DNA from: Scalesia atractyloides
Taxonomy: Eukaryota > Streptophyta > Magnoliopsida > Asterales > Asteraceae
Assembly: GCA_947069175.1 (NCBI GenBank)
Contig: CAMTDV010000012.1
Location: 41,200,341-41,264,340 of the forward strand
DNA: 64,000 nucleotides
Direction: 5' to 3'
Shown: piece after piece, positions 48,378 to 58,782 of the stretch
Layout: the number at the start of each line of letters is the position of its first letter
Numbering within the stretch: the stretch's first letter is position 1
Position numbers and translations under genes: made by a program
Notes under the pieces: generated by a model
What the model was told of the DNA's origin: nothing
The model's database searches: none
What the model saw: only the letters and a program-made list of their open reading frames with translations

Positions 48378-50411
48378 CTGCTATGCACTAGACTCTACCA
48401 CTGGAGTTGCAACAGAATTTTCTGGTTGCGCGGATGAAGCTGGAGCATCAGAAATACCAGGGTCTTCACTATCGTGATCACGCTTAAGTTGGATCTCCTG
48501 TGCTTTGCATCTTTCATTCCACGGAATGTTTACCCGCTTTCTGCTCATTTTAAAACCGTCTTTAATACTACTAAAGCCTTTAACCAGTGTAGTATTACGA
48601 GAATGATACCATTCTCTCATGTCGTCATGTTTAGTAGTTAATGTTTCTACAGATCGTTGTACAGCCGCACTACGTTCTTTCAGTCTATTCATTTCAATCC
48701 CACGAGCGTTATTAGCCGCTCGCATCTCTTGTAGCTGAGCTGCCCTTTCAGCATCCGCAGCCCTAAACCGCTCATTCTCCTCTCTTAATGGCGCAATCTC
48801 GGTAGCCTTCTTTCCAACAGTTTCCTACAAAGATTTTATCTCCAGTTGTTGCTTAATAACTATATTCCGATTTGAAGACATAAACTCCGAGTGCCTGTTA
48901 ATCTGAGTTGCCGCAGCTTGTAGTTGAGAGAATAGAAAATCCACTTTCTCATCCTGTTCCATTTCAGAAATAAACGACTGCGTCGTTCTATACTTTGTTG
49001 ATGAATTGCGGACTGGGATTGTTGAGCTGAAGAAGTAGTGGGTTGTGGTTGAACTAGAGTAGTCACAACTAAAGGTGTTTCAGCTATTGTGGTAGCTACA
49101 GGTTGTATGTGGGTTCCGACATTAGAGTTTCAGCCTCCTCTGTTGTGAAGGCAGACTGAGCTTCTACAATTGGTTCCAATATGGTTTCTTGTTGTGTGGT
49201 TGTAGGTTGTGTGATTTCAGGTTGAGCTAATGAAGTTCCCATAGATTTTTGCTCTGTTTCTTTCTACAAACCGTAATTTTCTTTTTGCGAGCTCGTTCAG
49301 TCTCAGCATCAGATGGAACATAGTCAGCATCTGCATCTGTTGGAATCTTTCTAATCTACCTAACCCCAAGCTCATCAATATAGTGTTCATACCCAGGTTC
49401 AAGCGGATTGTCATCAGAATCCGATTCTTTATCCGGTTGATTACCTTTATCACCACCTGTAGTACCTACACCACTCGCACCATCATCACCACCATCACCG
49501 TCATCATTACTATCATTATCACTGTCATTATCCTTTCTCTTTTGATGACCAAACTTATCTTCGGTCATCTTCTTCAAACTTGGTTCTTCATTATCTAACT
49601 GACTATCATCATGGCGCCACTTATCAATTTTTGGTGCAACATATTCATCATTTGCTAGAAAACTAAACAATTTACGAGGAGGTATGCTTTCCTTGTAACG
49701 TTTTGCTGCTACTCCTCTAAATATCTTCAACGAATGTTCCATCATAACATCAACTTTTAGAACATCATTGTCGTTCTTTGGAAGATTCGGATGTTGTATA
49801 TTCAAGATCATCTAGAGAAAACAAGGATACATCCGAAACTTGTTTCCACCAAATCCGGTTCTTTTTAGGTTTTCCTTCATGTTTGCAAAAATATACTTTG
49901 AAACACTGAATGATTTGTTCAATGTCAAAGCTACCATCATCCCAACTAGGTCGTTATTAGCCATGTCATAACCACTTTGTCTGTTTCTTAAACACTCAAT
50001 TAAAACATGTAGAAAGAACTTGTATCGGATAGGCAACCATGCTTTGTTTAGTTGTCCGACAAGAAAATCTCGGACACATCTCATTTGAAGCAAACATCCA
50101 CGTTGACACTTCAATGGAACTGAGTATGGAGCTTCAGGATCATCACCAAGTTGCAATGCGGAATTAATTACTTCAACAGAAATATCTACGTCTAAGTCAT
50201 TTACTCTTCCATGGATAAGTTCCTTTCCATTCATTTCAACAACTTTAATCCTTGAGTCGCGCAAAAACTTCATTACACCGTTGTACTCAGCAAATTTATC
50301 TTCCGGATCTTAGTAGGCAACCATGTTGTGTCTCGGCTCTGACATAATTTCCACTTCTAACTTGTCAGTTTTCTTCATTGCGGGCTTTCTTTTCCGTTCT
50401 TTTGGTGCCAT
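48378..50411 (-). pseudogene. Element G ORF2 (pol-distal)
   Basis: Start chosen at the Met of MAPKERKRKPAMKK (50411), a basic, nuclear-signal-like N-terminus. The same frame runs to 49356 with only two stops. The domain at about residues 50-200 includes LNKAWLPIRYKFFLHVLIEC and LNKSFSVSKYIFANM, aligning with ORF2 of element C. An Asp/Gly-rich acidic tract follows (NDSDNDSNDDGDGGDD), then Gln/Thr-rich sequence in shifted frames. A coiled coil with ENERFRAADAERAAQLQEMR ends near 48381. No membrane segment is visible. Role unknown; the position is that of the so-called env-like ORF of SIRE elements. Confidence 0.68.
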
Positions 50412-52630
50412 CCTGTACACACAAGATAACCAGAATAAGAAGAGACATACATACACTAGGGAACATACTCAAAAGATTCTAATGTGAACTTTCTGTAAGT
50501 ATGCATCCCCTTGACGAAGAACTACCTGACTCATACGAATAACAATTCACTCGTACGAAGAACAACTGACTTGTACGAACAACAACTGACTCGCTCAAAC
50601 AAGTGATTGGCTCGTACGAACAACAGGTTACTCGTACGAGGGATAATTCAATCGTACGAAGAAGAGTCCACTTATTCGCACAAAGAACTTCAAGTGAAGA
50701 TTATTCATGAAGAAATTGTGTTTCGTCAACACAGGTTCTTCGCCTGAAGATTGTTGTTCGTGTTAGGTAATGACAATCAGTCAGTTAATGTTCAATCTGC
50801 TCATCTTCCAGGTATACCAACATTGTCAAACATACCTTAAAGATATCAGAAATAGATCGACTAGAAGAAGAAAAAGGTTGGACAAATGATTTCTTCTAAA
50901 TGAGGAAGATGATGAATAGTGAAAGAACGAAGTGAAAAAGGTGAAAGTAAAGTTACACTAAAAAACTATTTCACCTCTTATACTTCATACCTTTCCTCGC
51001 ACGAAGAACCATAGTTCGCACGTAGAACTGCCAGCCGTACAAAGACTGTCTTGTACAAAGAACCAATGACTCATTCGTACGAAGCACAACCATTCGCACG
51101 AGGGATCATTGACTCATTCGCAAGAAGAGCTATCATTTGCAAAAGGAACTTCTGATCCGTACGAGCAACAACTGATTTGTACGAATCCAGGTTCTTCTAA
51201 ACTGGAACATCGGTTCTTCGTGGACCTTAGGTTTTTTGTTGACTTGTTTAGATCTTCGCACATATCCACACAGATCACAAGTTAGGAAATGTGCACATTA
51301 AACAGATTTTTCTCTTTGTAATGAGTTTACCCAGTTGTAAGAAAGTACTTTATGAAGATATGATAGCAAGACAAGCGATTTTTAGAGCGTATCTTGGTGG
51401 AAAACATTTGAGCTTCAACTTTGGCTAATGCAGAATAATTTAAAAATAGAGTAAACTAAAACAAATACTAACAGATAAGAACAAACTGTACATTAAATAG
51501 CAATCTTTTTCTGAGTTTCAAGGTAAGAGAATCATACCAGCTTTTAATCTTGCCAAGAAAGGTTTTTTGTTTAGAACATAAAATTAAATAAATATTCTAC
51601 CATAATTATCGGTATTGTTTTCCACATAAGCTCAACTTATCAGATGTAATCATGATTAGGAGATATGATTAATGTACGAATTATACTTACAAGCTGGTGT
51701 TCAACCACTTCACAGCACATTCCAGTATCAAGACATGCAAGAGAGAAAATCTTACCGGTGAGTATACTGCTTATCATCTGTTTTGACATATAGAATGTGA
51801 GATACTCACTTATTTTGATTGAAAATAATCCCTATGTGATTAAATCACTTATTGATGAGGAACTTGATTTTCAGATGCATGTAGGGCATAGGAGTAAGTC
51901 CGTGAATAGGTTAGTACCAACGTACCGACAAAGAGGTGAACTTGACTCCCGCATAAAGCTGTGATATATTATCACTTATTTATTGGGTGGATGTGATATG
52001 TTTATCACTTATTGATGGTCGTATGCAGTATTTACACTTATGTATGGTATCATGGAAGTTCTAGACTTGCGTCACCGTTATTTTTCGGTAAAAGATTCAA
52101 CCATGATACCCAGATGATAAGCAAGCATAAAGACCGTATATCTCAGAACCTCGGCATACTATCAAACGAAATTTTGGTACCAAGACCATATGCTAATGAA
52201 TGGTTCCCACCTGGCTTTCAGTCGGTTATGTTTATATCAACTTGCACATTTTAATCTGATTGTGAGCCTACCGATACATCATTAGAAGAGCTACTTATCA
52301 ATTTTCGTTTTATATTTTTGACGTATTTGACAGATCACTAGTGTATCATCATCTTCTCTTATCTTTCCAAGAAACTCATTTTTGAATTTTGGGTTTCTAT
52401 TGTTTTTGTATTTTTCTAAACTTTCTCCCACTTAAATGTAGAAAGCAAATAAATAAAGACATAACTAAATAAAAGACTTATTTTTTTATTTTTGCATTTT
52501 CTTGTGTTTTTTGTATTTTCTTGAAATTTTCTCCCCCTAAAATGTAAAAATAAAAAAATGGGAAATCTTTTTGCATTTTAGTTTTGAAGAAAATATTTAC
52601 GAAAACGATTAGCCAAGGAGGATTTACTTG
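50412..52630 (-). repeat. Element G spacer between pol and ORF2, with word arrays and hairpin
   Basis: No coding domain. Word clusters at 50525-50690 (ctcgtacgaagaacaactgact type) and 50990-51195, including TTCGTACGAA at 51074-51083. A perfect 10-base inverted repeat GGTATCATGG/CCATGATACC lies at 52046-52055 and 52101-52110. The segment near 51910 matches the equivalent place in C. Confidence 0.72.
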
Positions 52631-52634
52631 GGTT

Positions 52635-53602
52635 TCACCTTGATGCCATTGACCAAAAGAAGATAATCAAAACGTGATTTATCAAAAGCTTTTGTAAACA
52701 AGTCGGCACGTTGGTGATCGGTGTGGATTTTAACAATATTGATAAGTTTTTTTCATAACAATCTCGTATAATACTTAATCTTAATGTGTTTAGTTTTTGA
52801 GTGCTGTACAGGATTACAAGTGATCTATAAAGTAGCTTTATTGTCCATAAAACCTGAGAGCAGCAACTAGAAGCCGAAATATACTCAGCCTCACATGTTG
52901 AAGTAGCTACACAAGCCTGCTTTTTGCATTGCCACATGACTAGGCGATTTCCCAAGAACTGACATCCTGCTGATGTTGACTTTGCATCGATCTTGAAGTC
53001 GCCATGATCAGAATCATTGAATGCTGTCAAATCAAACCTATCATCCTTAGGGTACCAAAGACCAGTATCCGGGCGACCCTTCATATAACAAAAGATTCAT
53101 TTCACAGCCATTAAATGAGAAACTTTTGGACTTGACTGGTAGTGAGCTAGAAGATATGTTGGATACATTATATCGGGTCTTGAAGCAGTAAGATACATAA
53201 GAGATCGGATCATAGCACGATAAAGAGACGGTTCCACATGTTCACCCATTCCATCAGGAGTAATCCCATGATTTTGAGTTAATGGAGTTCCCAAAGGCTT
53301 TGAGTCTTCCATTTGAAATCTTTGAGAATATCCCCAACATACTTGGTTTGATGAATGAAGATCCCTTCCTTAGATTGATGAACCTGCAAACCTAAAGAGA
53401 AAGTCATTTCTCCCATGGCGCTCATCTCGAACTTCTCTTGCATCACCCGCTCGAATTCTTTGCACATTATATCATTTGTAGACCCAAAAATAATAATACC
53501 ATCAACATACACTTGTACCAGCAATAGATCCTCATTCTTTTTTTATGAAGAGAGTACATTCAATCAACCCTCGTCGAAAACCATTCTTGAGAAGATAGGA
53601 AG
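52635..53602 (-). pseudogene. Element G RNase H and C-terminal reverse transcriptase
   Basis: The RT palm part at 53524-53097 contains the catalytic box YVDG in place of YVDD, followed by one extra Ile (GIIIFG). It continues with SLGLQVHQSKEGIFIHQTKY and TASRPDIMYPTYLLAHYQS. RNase H at 53084-52635 includes AFNDSDHGDFKIDAKSTSAG and TSTCEAEYISASSCCSQVLW. The upstream half of RT lies beyond element E at 59213. Confidence 0.87.
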
Positions 53603-53607
53603 ACAAC
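53603..53607. repeat. Target-site duplication ACAAC, left copy
   Basis: ACAAC directly before the E LTR start. The matching copy is at 59208-59212 directly after the other LTR. Confidence 0.9.
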
Positions 53608-54033
53608 TGTTAGGTTCTAGAAGTGTGAGACTGAAGCATAAAATATACGCAACGGTCTACGGTAGTTAATTGGGATTAACTAGGTTAATTTGAATTAGGT
53701 TTGGACCTTTATAGGTCATTTGGGCAGGCCATAGGCCATGTGGGCTAGGCAAGCCCATAGGCAAGCCCATGAGGGGCATGCCTTACCCTAAGTATATAAG
53801 CTAAGCTTATTTATTTCTAGGGTGGGAGACTTTTGGGATTTCTCTAGAGAGAGCCTCCATCTTGTACCAGACGGTTTTGCTTGTTCAAGTAATAGAATCG
53901 TGTGCAAGGTGTTAAAGTTGATTCATGTTGTTCTTCATCTTTTCAGTTTTCTTGAAGATCACCAAGTTTGGATTCCGCCCATCCTTGGTGATTGTGTGAT
54001 ATCGTTGATAGATCCAGATTATCGGGACTTACA
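53608..54033 (+). repeat. Element E 5' LTR
   Basis: TGTTAGGTTCTAGAAG to GGGACTTACA. The string TATATAAGC near 53794 is a likely TATA region. Same family as the LTR of remnant J. Confidence 0.9.
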
Positions 54034-54035
54034 AG

Positions 54036-54047
54036 TGGTATCAGAGC
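54036..54047 (+). other. Element E primer-binding site
   Basis: TGGTATCAGAGC, exact copia initiator tRNA-Met site, two bases after the LTR. Confidence 0.9.
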
Positions 54048-54114
54048 ATGTTGAACCTATTTTCCAGGCTCTGGTCTGATATCACACTGATTCTGTTCGG
54101 TTTCTACCGAAAAA

Positions 54115-54560
54115 CAAGCATTTCGGATCAACATTCAAGCATTTCGGATCAACATTCAAGCATTGCGGATCAACATTCAAAGAATTCGGATTTATAAATT
54201 CTTTGAATTTCGGATAGATTTCGGATTAATTTCGGATTAATCTGTTGAATTTCGGATTCAAAATTGTTGAAGATCCCGAAGAACACGAAGAAGATCATCC
54301 ATCTCGATTGATTCCAGACAACTGTTCATAGGAATTTTGGAATACCGTTGATTTCGGATAAGATTTCTCATTCCAGATCAGACTCTCATTCCGGATCATC
54401 TCTCATCTCGGATTGCATCTCGGATTTGGGAAGCATCTCAGATTGAAATAGTGCATCTCGGATACCATCTCGGATCACTGTTTCGAATTACCATCTCGGA
54501 TCACTGTTTCGAGATTCCATCTCGGATTGTTAATCCGAGTTACTGTTTCGAATTCAATAT
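54115..54560 (+). repeat. Element E leader array of CATCTCGGAT and related words
   Basis: First a near-exact tandem of about 24 bases (gcatttcggatcaacattcaa repeated near 54116-54182), then ATTTCGGAT variants, then CATCTCGGAT repeated from about 54400 to 54540. The word matches that in the leader of A on the opposite strand. Non-coding. Confidence 0.78.
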
Positions 54561-54839
54561 TGTTCCGAATTGTACCCACAAAGGTGGAAAGTTAACCAGC
54601 TGACATAACCGGAGTTAAAAGTTTTCGCACACAGAACTTGATCCATAGACAATCTGGACAAACCGGTTGCACGGTTAGACTCGTGTGATTTTTAGGACAA
54701 AAAAAGTTCCTAAAATCACTATCGGACATTATACATCATTGGATTCGTATCGTCGAGACGAGTCTAATGGTACATTTTGGTAAAAACCGTTTTCGGACAT
54801 TTTTATCATGTTTACCGGTATGGTTTCGATTATCCGAAG

Positions 54840-55200
54840 ATGTTTACAGCCTAATCTCAGCACTCGAAAATAGTTTTCAGTCTAGCACAAAATCAAAACC
54901 CGAACGTACGGGATGAAGTGAAGGAAAAGCTAAATGAGTTTATCAGAAACTAAAATGTTGATCTGGTTGCTGACTATGTGATGCGTTTGCTTGAACGTGG
55001 GAGGCGAAAAGAGGAAGTAAGAGATGAGTTGAATAGCGTTTTGGGGCTTTTGGTTTTTCATGTTGTCAAAGAGTTGAACAATGGTTTTTTCGTGTTGTTA
55101 AAGATGACAAAGACTCCTTTGTATCTTGGTTGTGAGATCGTTTACAATCAAACCAAGATCTCTAAGATCTATACGCTAAATCAACAGAGTCTAATCCTGA
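54840..55200 (+). pseudogene. Possible captured host domain (Nab2/ZC3H14- or PWI-like) in element E
   Basis: Three frame-shifted pieces line up: EDVYSLISALENSFQSSTKS from 54837; VRDEVKEKLNEFIRN, a stop, then NVDLVADYVMRLLERGRRKE and EVRDELNSVLG from 54906; and FRVVKDDKDSFVSWL from about 55085, where the next codon is a stop. The pattern resembles the N-terminal helical domain of plant Nab2/ZC3H14-like zinc-finger proteins (ending FVxWLWD) or a PWI domain, which bind or organise RNA factors. It sits where the gag N-terminal core stands in A and C. The match is from memory of the family pattern and needs a profile search. Confidence 0.4.
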
Positions 55201-55204
55201 AGAG

Positions 55205-56633
55205 GTGTCCAAACAGAAACCTCAAGCCCAGCAAGCAACAATCAATAGCCCAGCACCCCAAACTCTACCTCAAGCCCAAACTCACGCTGATAAACGAAGC
55301 TCGTACATTGACACAGTCAACTACCTTTTGTGCACTGAACCTTGCAGGAATAGGGTTCTCAACACAGGGCACTTCATTCAAAAATGGCTGATGAGTACAA
55401 CAATGCAATGGCTCAGTGCATCAGCCTTCGAGAAAGTAACAAGTTACTCACAGAAAAGGTTGAAGCACAAAAGAAAGACATAGCTCAGTTCCACCTAGAC
55501 GTAAATCAACAGAAATATTGGGTCCATGATTACAAAACCAGATTAGATTCAAAAACCATGGAATGGGACTTGGTAAGAGTTGAACTGGGACTTCTTACTG
55601 GAAAATATCAACAAAACAAAGCTAATATAAAGAATTTTGATACATCCAGTAAGCTTGTTCAAGATGTGTGCAATGTGCAGCTGGCATATAAGGAGAACAA
55701 AGGTAAGGGTTTGGAATTCAATCAGGTTGCCCCACCATACAATCACAACTACACAATAATGCCTGAAACTGATGAAGATATTGAGAAAGCACAACATATG
55801 GTATACGGCAAACCCAGTGATTATTGTCAGACACACGGGAACCATCTAGTCCTGTTGACTCTTCTAATGAGTCAGCTGATGAAGAGAGAGCTGCCGTGAA
55901 CAAGGCTCCAAGTGTGCAAACTGAGCAATCCGAGCCTTCTGCTTTTGATGAAAAGGTTTAGAGCAAGCTAAAAGAGCATAAATGAGCAAATCAGAGATGA
56001 AGAAAGCAGAAGTCCAAACGTCAAGGACAGTCACGCTCTCCAAAATCATCAGTGGGCAGCGATAGCCCTCAAAAGGCTAGTGTTGTGAAAAATGCTTTTG
56101 TTAAGTCGGTCTTTAATGGAAAATGTGAAAAGTGTTCTTTTGACCGTGCTAGGAAAGCTTTTGGAAAGGTTGGGGAGATTTCTAAACAAGACTTGCAGTC
56201 TAAACAAAACAAGAAGAATCCAAAGAAATCTTCACAACAGAAGAAGGCCCTTGCAAATGACAAGTACAAACATCCAAATTCATCTTCTTCTTCAAGAAAC
56301 GTGCAAGGAAGGCGAGCACAGAAGGGATCAGTTCATCCTTCAAGGCCTACAAGAGCAAATCAAGCTGATCAGAATGCTTTACATGTGAAAAGACAAACGT
56401 GCTTCAATTGCAGCATTCCTGGTCACATCGCTCGAAACTACACACATAGTCCCCATGTTCTGTATCATGTTCAAAATCAGAAGGTTACACCTAAGGATAA
56501 CAATCATTCGAAGCCGATGAAGGTATCATCACCTAAGGCAATGAAGAATGTGAATCCCAAGGTTAAACCATCTGATGAGGATTGGAATCTTGCCAAAAAC
56601 AAAAGCAAGGTTGTTCAGAAATAAAAACTTGTT
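55205..56633 (+). pseudogene. Element E gag (partly open)
   Basis: A Gln/Pro/Ala-rich stretch (55205-55300) is followed by LLCTEPCRNRVLNTGHFIQK, then a coiled coil in a 171-codon frame at 55384-55899 (MADEYNNAMAQCISLRESNK, then LLTEKVEAQKKDIAQ) ending in the family motif FNQVAPPYNHNYT. A second frame at 56052-56624 is Lys-rich and carries a zinc knuckle CFNCSIPGHIARNY, with the last Cys changed to Tyr. The first zinc knuckle seen in relatives is missing. It could still supply structural protein in principle, but stops separate the parts. Confidence 0.75.
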
Positions 56634-56859
56634 TCTAAAACGACTAAACCTGAAACAGCCAAAGTTGCTCAATCAAAGGCAACAACCGCGTTTGTTAAAA
56701 CGAAACAGATTTGGAAACCCAAATCCAAAGCGGCAGCAACATCACCAATCCTCGAAACAAAAGGGGACTTGTGTCTAAAAGAAGTGTCTTATTTTGCTGC
56801 TTCAGGGAAACCCAGGACCACGATGGCCTGGCTCCCGCTGTCTTACTAATCTTCTTATT

Positions 56860-57000
56860 TTTCAGGAATAACCAAGGAGGAGCTATTGATAATCTCTGGA
56901 GTGTTGATAGCGGTTGTTCCAGGGATATATCGGATAAGATCTCACTGTTGCAAAAAGTTCAAATTTTTTTACAAGTGCGATGTTTTCTTTGGAAGAGATG
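56860..57000 (+). pseudogene. Element E protease start, truncated
   Basis: IDNLWSVDSGCSRDISDKIS aligns with the copia protease start (DSG catalytic motif kept; RHMTG replaced by RDISD). After about 30 codons the coding match ends and noncoding tail begins, so the deletion of pol starts here. Confidence 0.7.
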
Positions 57001-58770
57001 AGGTAAGAAAAGATCAGCGAAAAGGTACAAATTTAAATTTCAAACTTTAATTTTGAAGTTGATGAGTCTTTAATCTAATGACGGAACGGTTAAGCAAAAA
57101 CAAAAAAAATATTTTTCTTTTCTTTCATTTAAAACTTTGAATATATGTTTTCTTTATTAGGTAAATTTGTGCATAAAGTATGATGCACAAGGGGGGAAGA
57201 GGGCGATATGTATATATGCAGTGTTTGAGGGGGAGAAATCAGAAAAATACAAAAACATTTGAAAAACTGAAAAATCCAAAAGGTCTTTTTGGATCAAATG
57301 GGAAATGAAATGAATATTCGTGATAAAGGGTGTGACTAACACATGTAAGGTGTTGTAGCTGAAAAGACTAGGATCTAATGTGATATCGGTAGGCTTAACG
57401 CTCAAAGTGATTAAAAGATACTAAGTGATATAAACATAACGAACTATGTGTCTTGTGGGTAACATACCATCGGCGTATCATTTCATGGTCTTAAATCCTA
57501 CATTGATAGATAGCCAACGTCTGAGGTTTCGGGTCTTTATGCTTTTGAGTCATCCGGGGATATCTTGGTTGTCCTTCTGTTGCATCCAGATTATATGCAG
57601 TCCTAGGTACAATCAGGATATCCTTAAAAGAGCCAAAATAGAAGGGTCAAAACCTTAAAAGAAAGGAAATCTCATCATGAGAAAATTCCATGAATTCAAA
57701 CATACCAGATAAGGTATTTGCCTAACCCTCGTCAGATACTATTGGTCACTCTGCTGTACGAAAGTACTGACCTGTTCACAAATAGTTTGACGTTGTAAAA
57801 GATAAAGGATGATCTAAGTATACTCACCTGCTACGATGAATCGTTGTGCTTACCTTGATCGCGGGGGTATGTCATGGTATGGGATGCACGGGTATGATAG
57901 TATAATACTACCTTAAGCATATCACGAAGTTGGAAAATGAAAGTTGAGCGTTAAAGTTTAAGTGGACAAACATATTGGCAATCACTTAGACCAGTCTGAA
58001 TAAGTTCGCACTAAAAAGTGTTCCTTGATCCGCCTGAAAACAATGTTGATCCCATTGTATTTGTATAGTTGTAACTATTGAGTTAGTTTCTTTGTTTATT
58101 TGTTTTTCTGTTTATATTCTTATATTTTAAAAATTAAAAAAATTATAGAAATTCAAAAATCCAAAAATAGAATGCTTTGTTTGTTTTATTAAAAATTATT
58201 AACCGTTCTTGAAGATTTGACTAGGATGAAAGAAATTTAATTTCGATCCGAGTACAAGTACTTGGATGTACCAAGTGTTCATGCGATACTCTCCTGTTGC
58301 ATAAAAATGTTTACTTATAAATTTCTGAGAATCGTGTAGATCTTGATTTAGATCAAGAAACAGGGGTTGCTGAAAATTGAGATGTTGTTAGCTGCCGACA
58401 AAGCATGAAGTATCACATCAGCTAAGTGTACCTGAGTCAGAAGAACCAAATGCCAGTCATCGTTTGACAGTGATAGTACATCTGAAGAAGTACCTGAGAA
58501 CCTGCTTGCTTGAAAGAGAAAGATTGAAGAAGAAAAGAGCTACTGAGGTTCCTCCTCTCACATTCTTTTTGACAAAGATGTTTCAAGCAAAGCTGATCAA
58601 GATCCTGATAAACCACAGGAGTAGAAGAAAGAGGCCTAGTGCTGAGAGTTCGTTATGAGGTCCAAGAAGTATGAGACTGAATTCCACAACACTTACAGCA
58701 TAGCGACAACCATAGTCTTTGTTGAAGACGTTGCTGAATTTATGCTATCAAGACAATTTGATGCATCAGT
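57001..58770 (+). other. Element E noncoding tail with conserved hairpin
   Basis: No pol. Positions 57558-57623 match the hairpin block of element A at 399-461 in reverse orientation (GGATATCTTGGTTGTCC and GTACAATCAGGATATCC). 57715-57910 resembles the spacer of C and G. Around 58440-58680, short Glu/Lys-rich frames (SEEVPENLLA, EEEKSY) may be remnants of an ORF2 end. Confidence 0.6.
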
Positions 58771-58782
58771 CTAGGGGGAGAT
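58771..58782 (+). other. Element E polypurine tract
   Basis: CTAGGGGGAGAT directly before the 3' LTR start TGTTAGG. Confidence 0.85.

Noticed and set aside
49480..49545. Microsatellite-like (tca)n run near 49480 and a similar run near 31620
   Set aside because: Both are read on the minus strand as Asp/Gly-rich acidic tracts of ORF2, so they are low-complexity coding sequence.
48378..50411. True viral envelope gene or endogenous plant pararetrovirus
   Set aside because: No signal peptide, membrane segment, movement protein or coat protein is visible; pol order is PR-INT-RT-RH with LTRs, typical of copia.
54036..54047. Possible tRNA gene at the TGGTATCAGAGC strings
   Set aside because: Only 12 bases match the tRNA-Met 3' end complement, next to an LTR; these are primer-binding sites, not tRNA genes.
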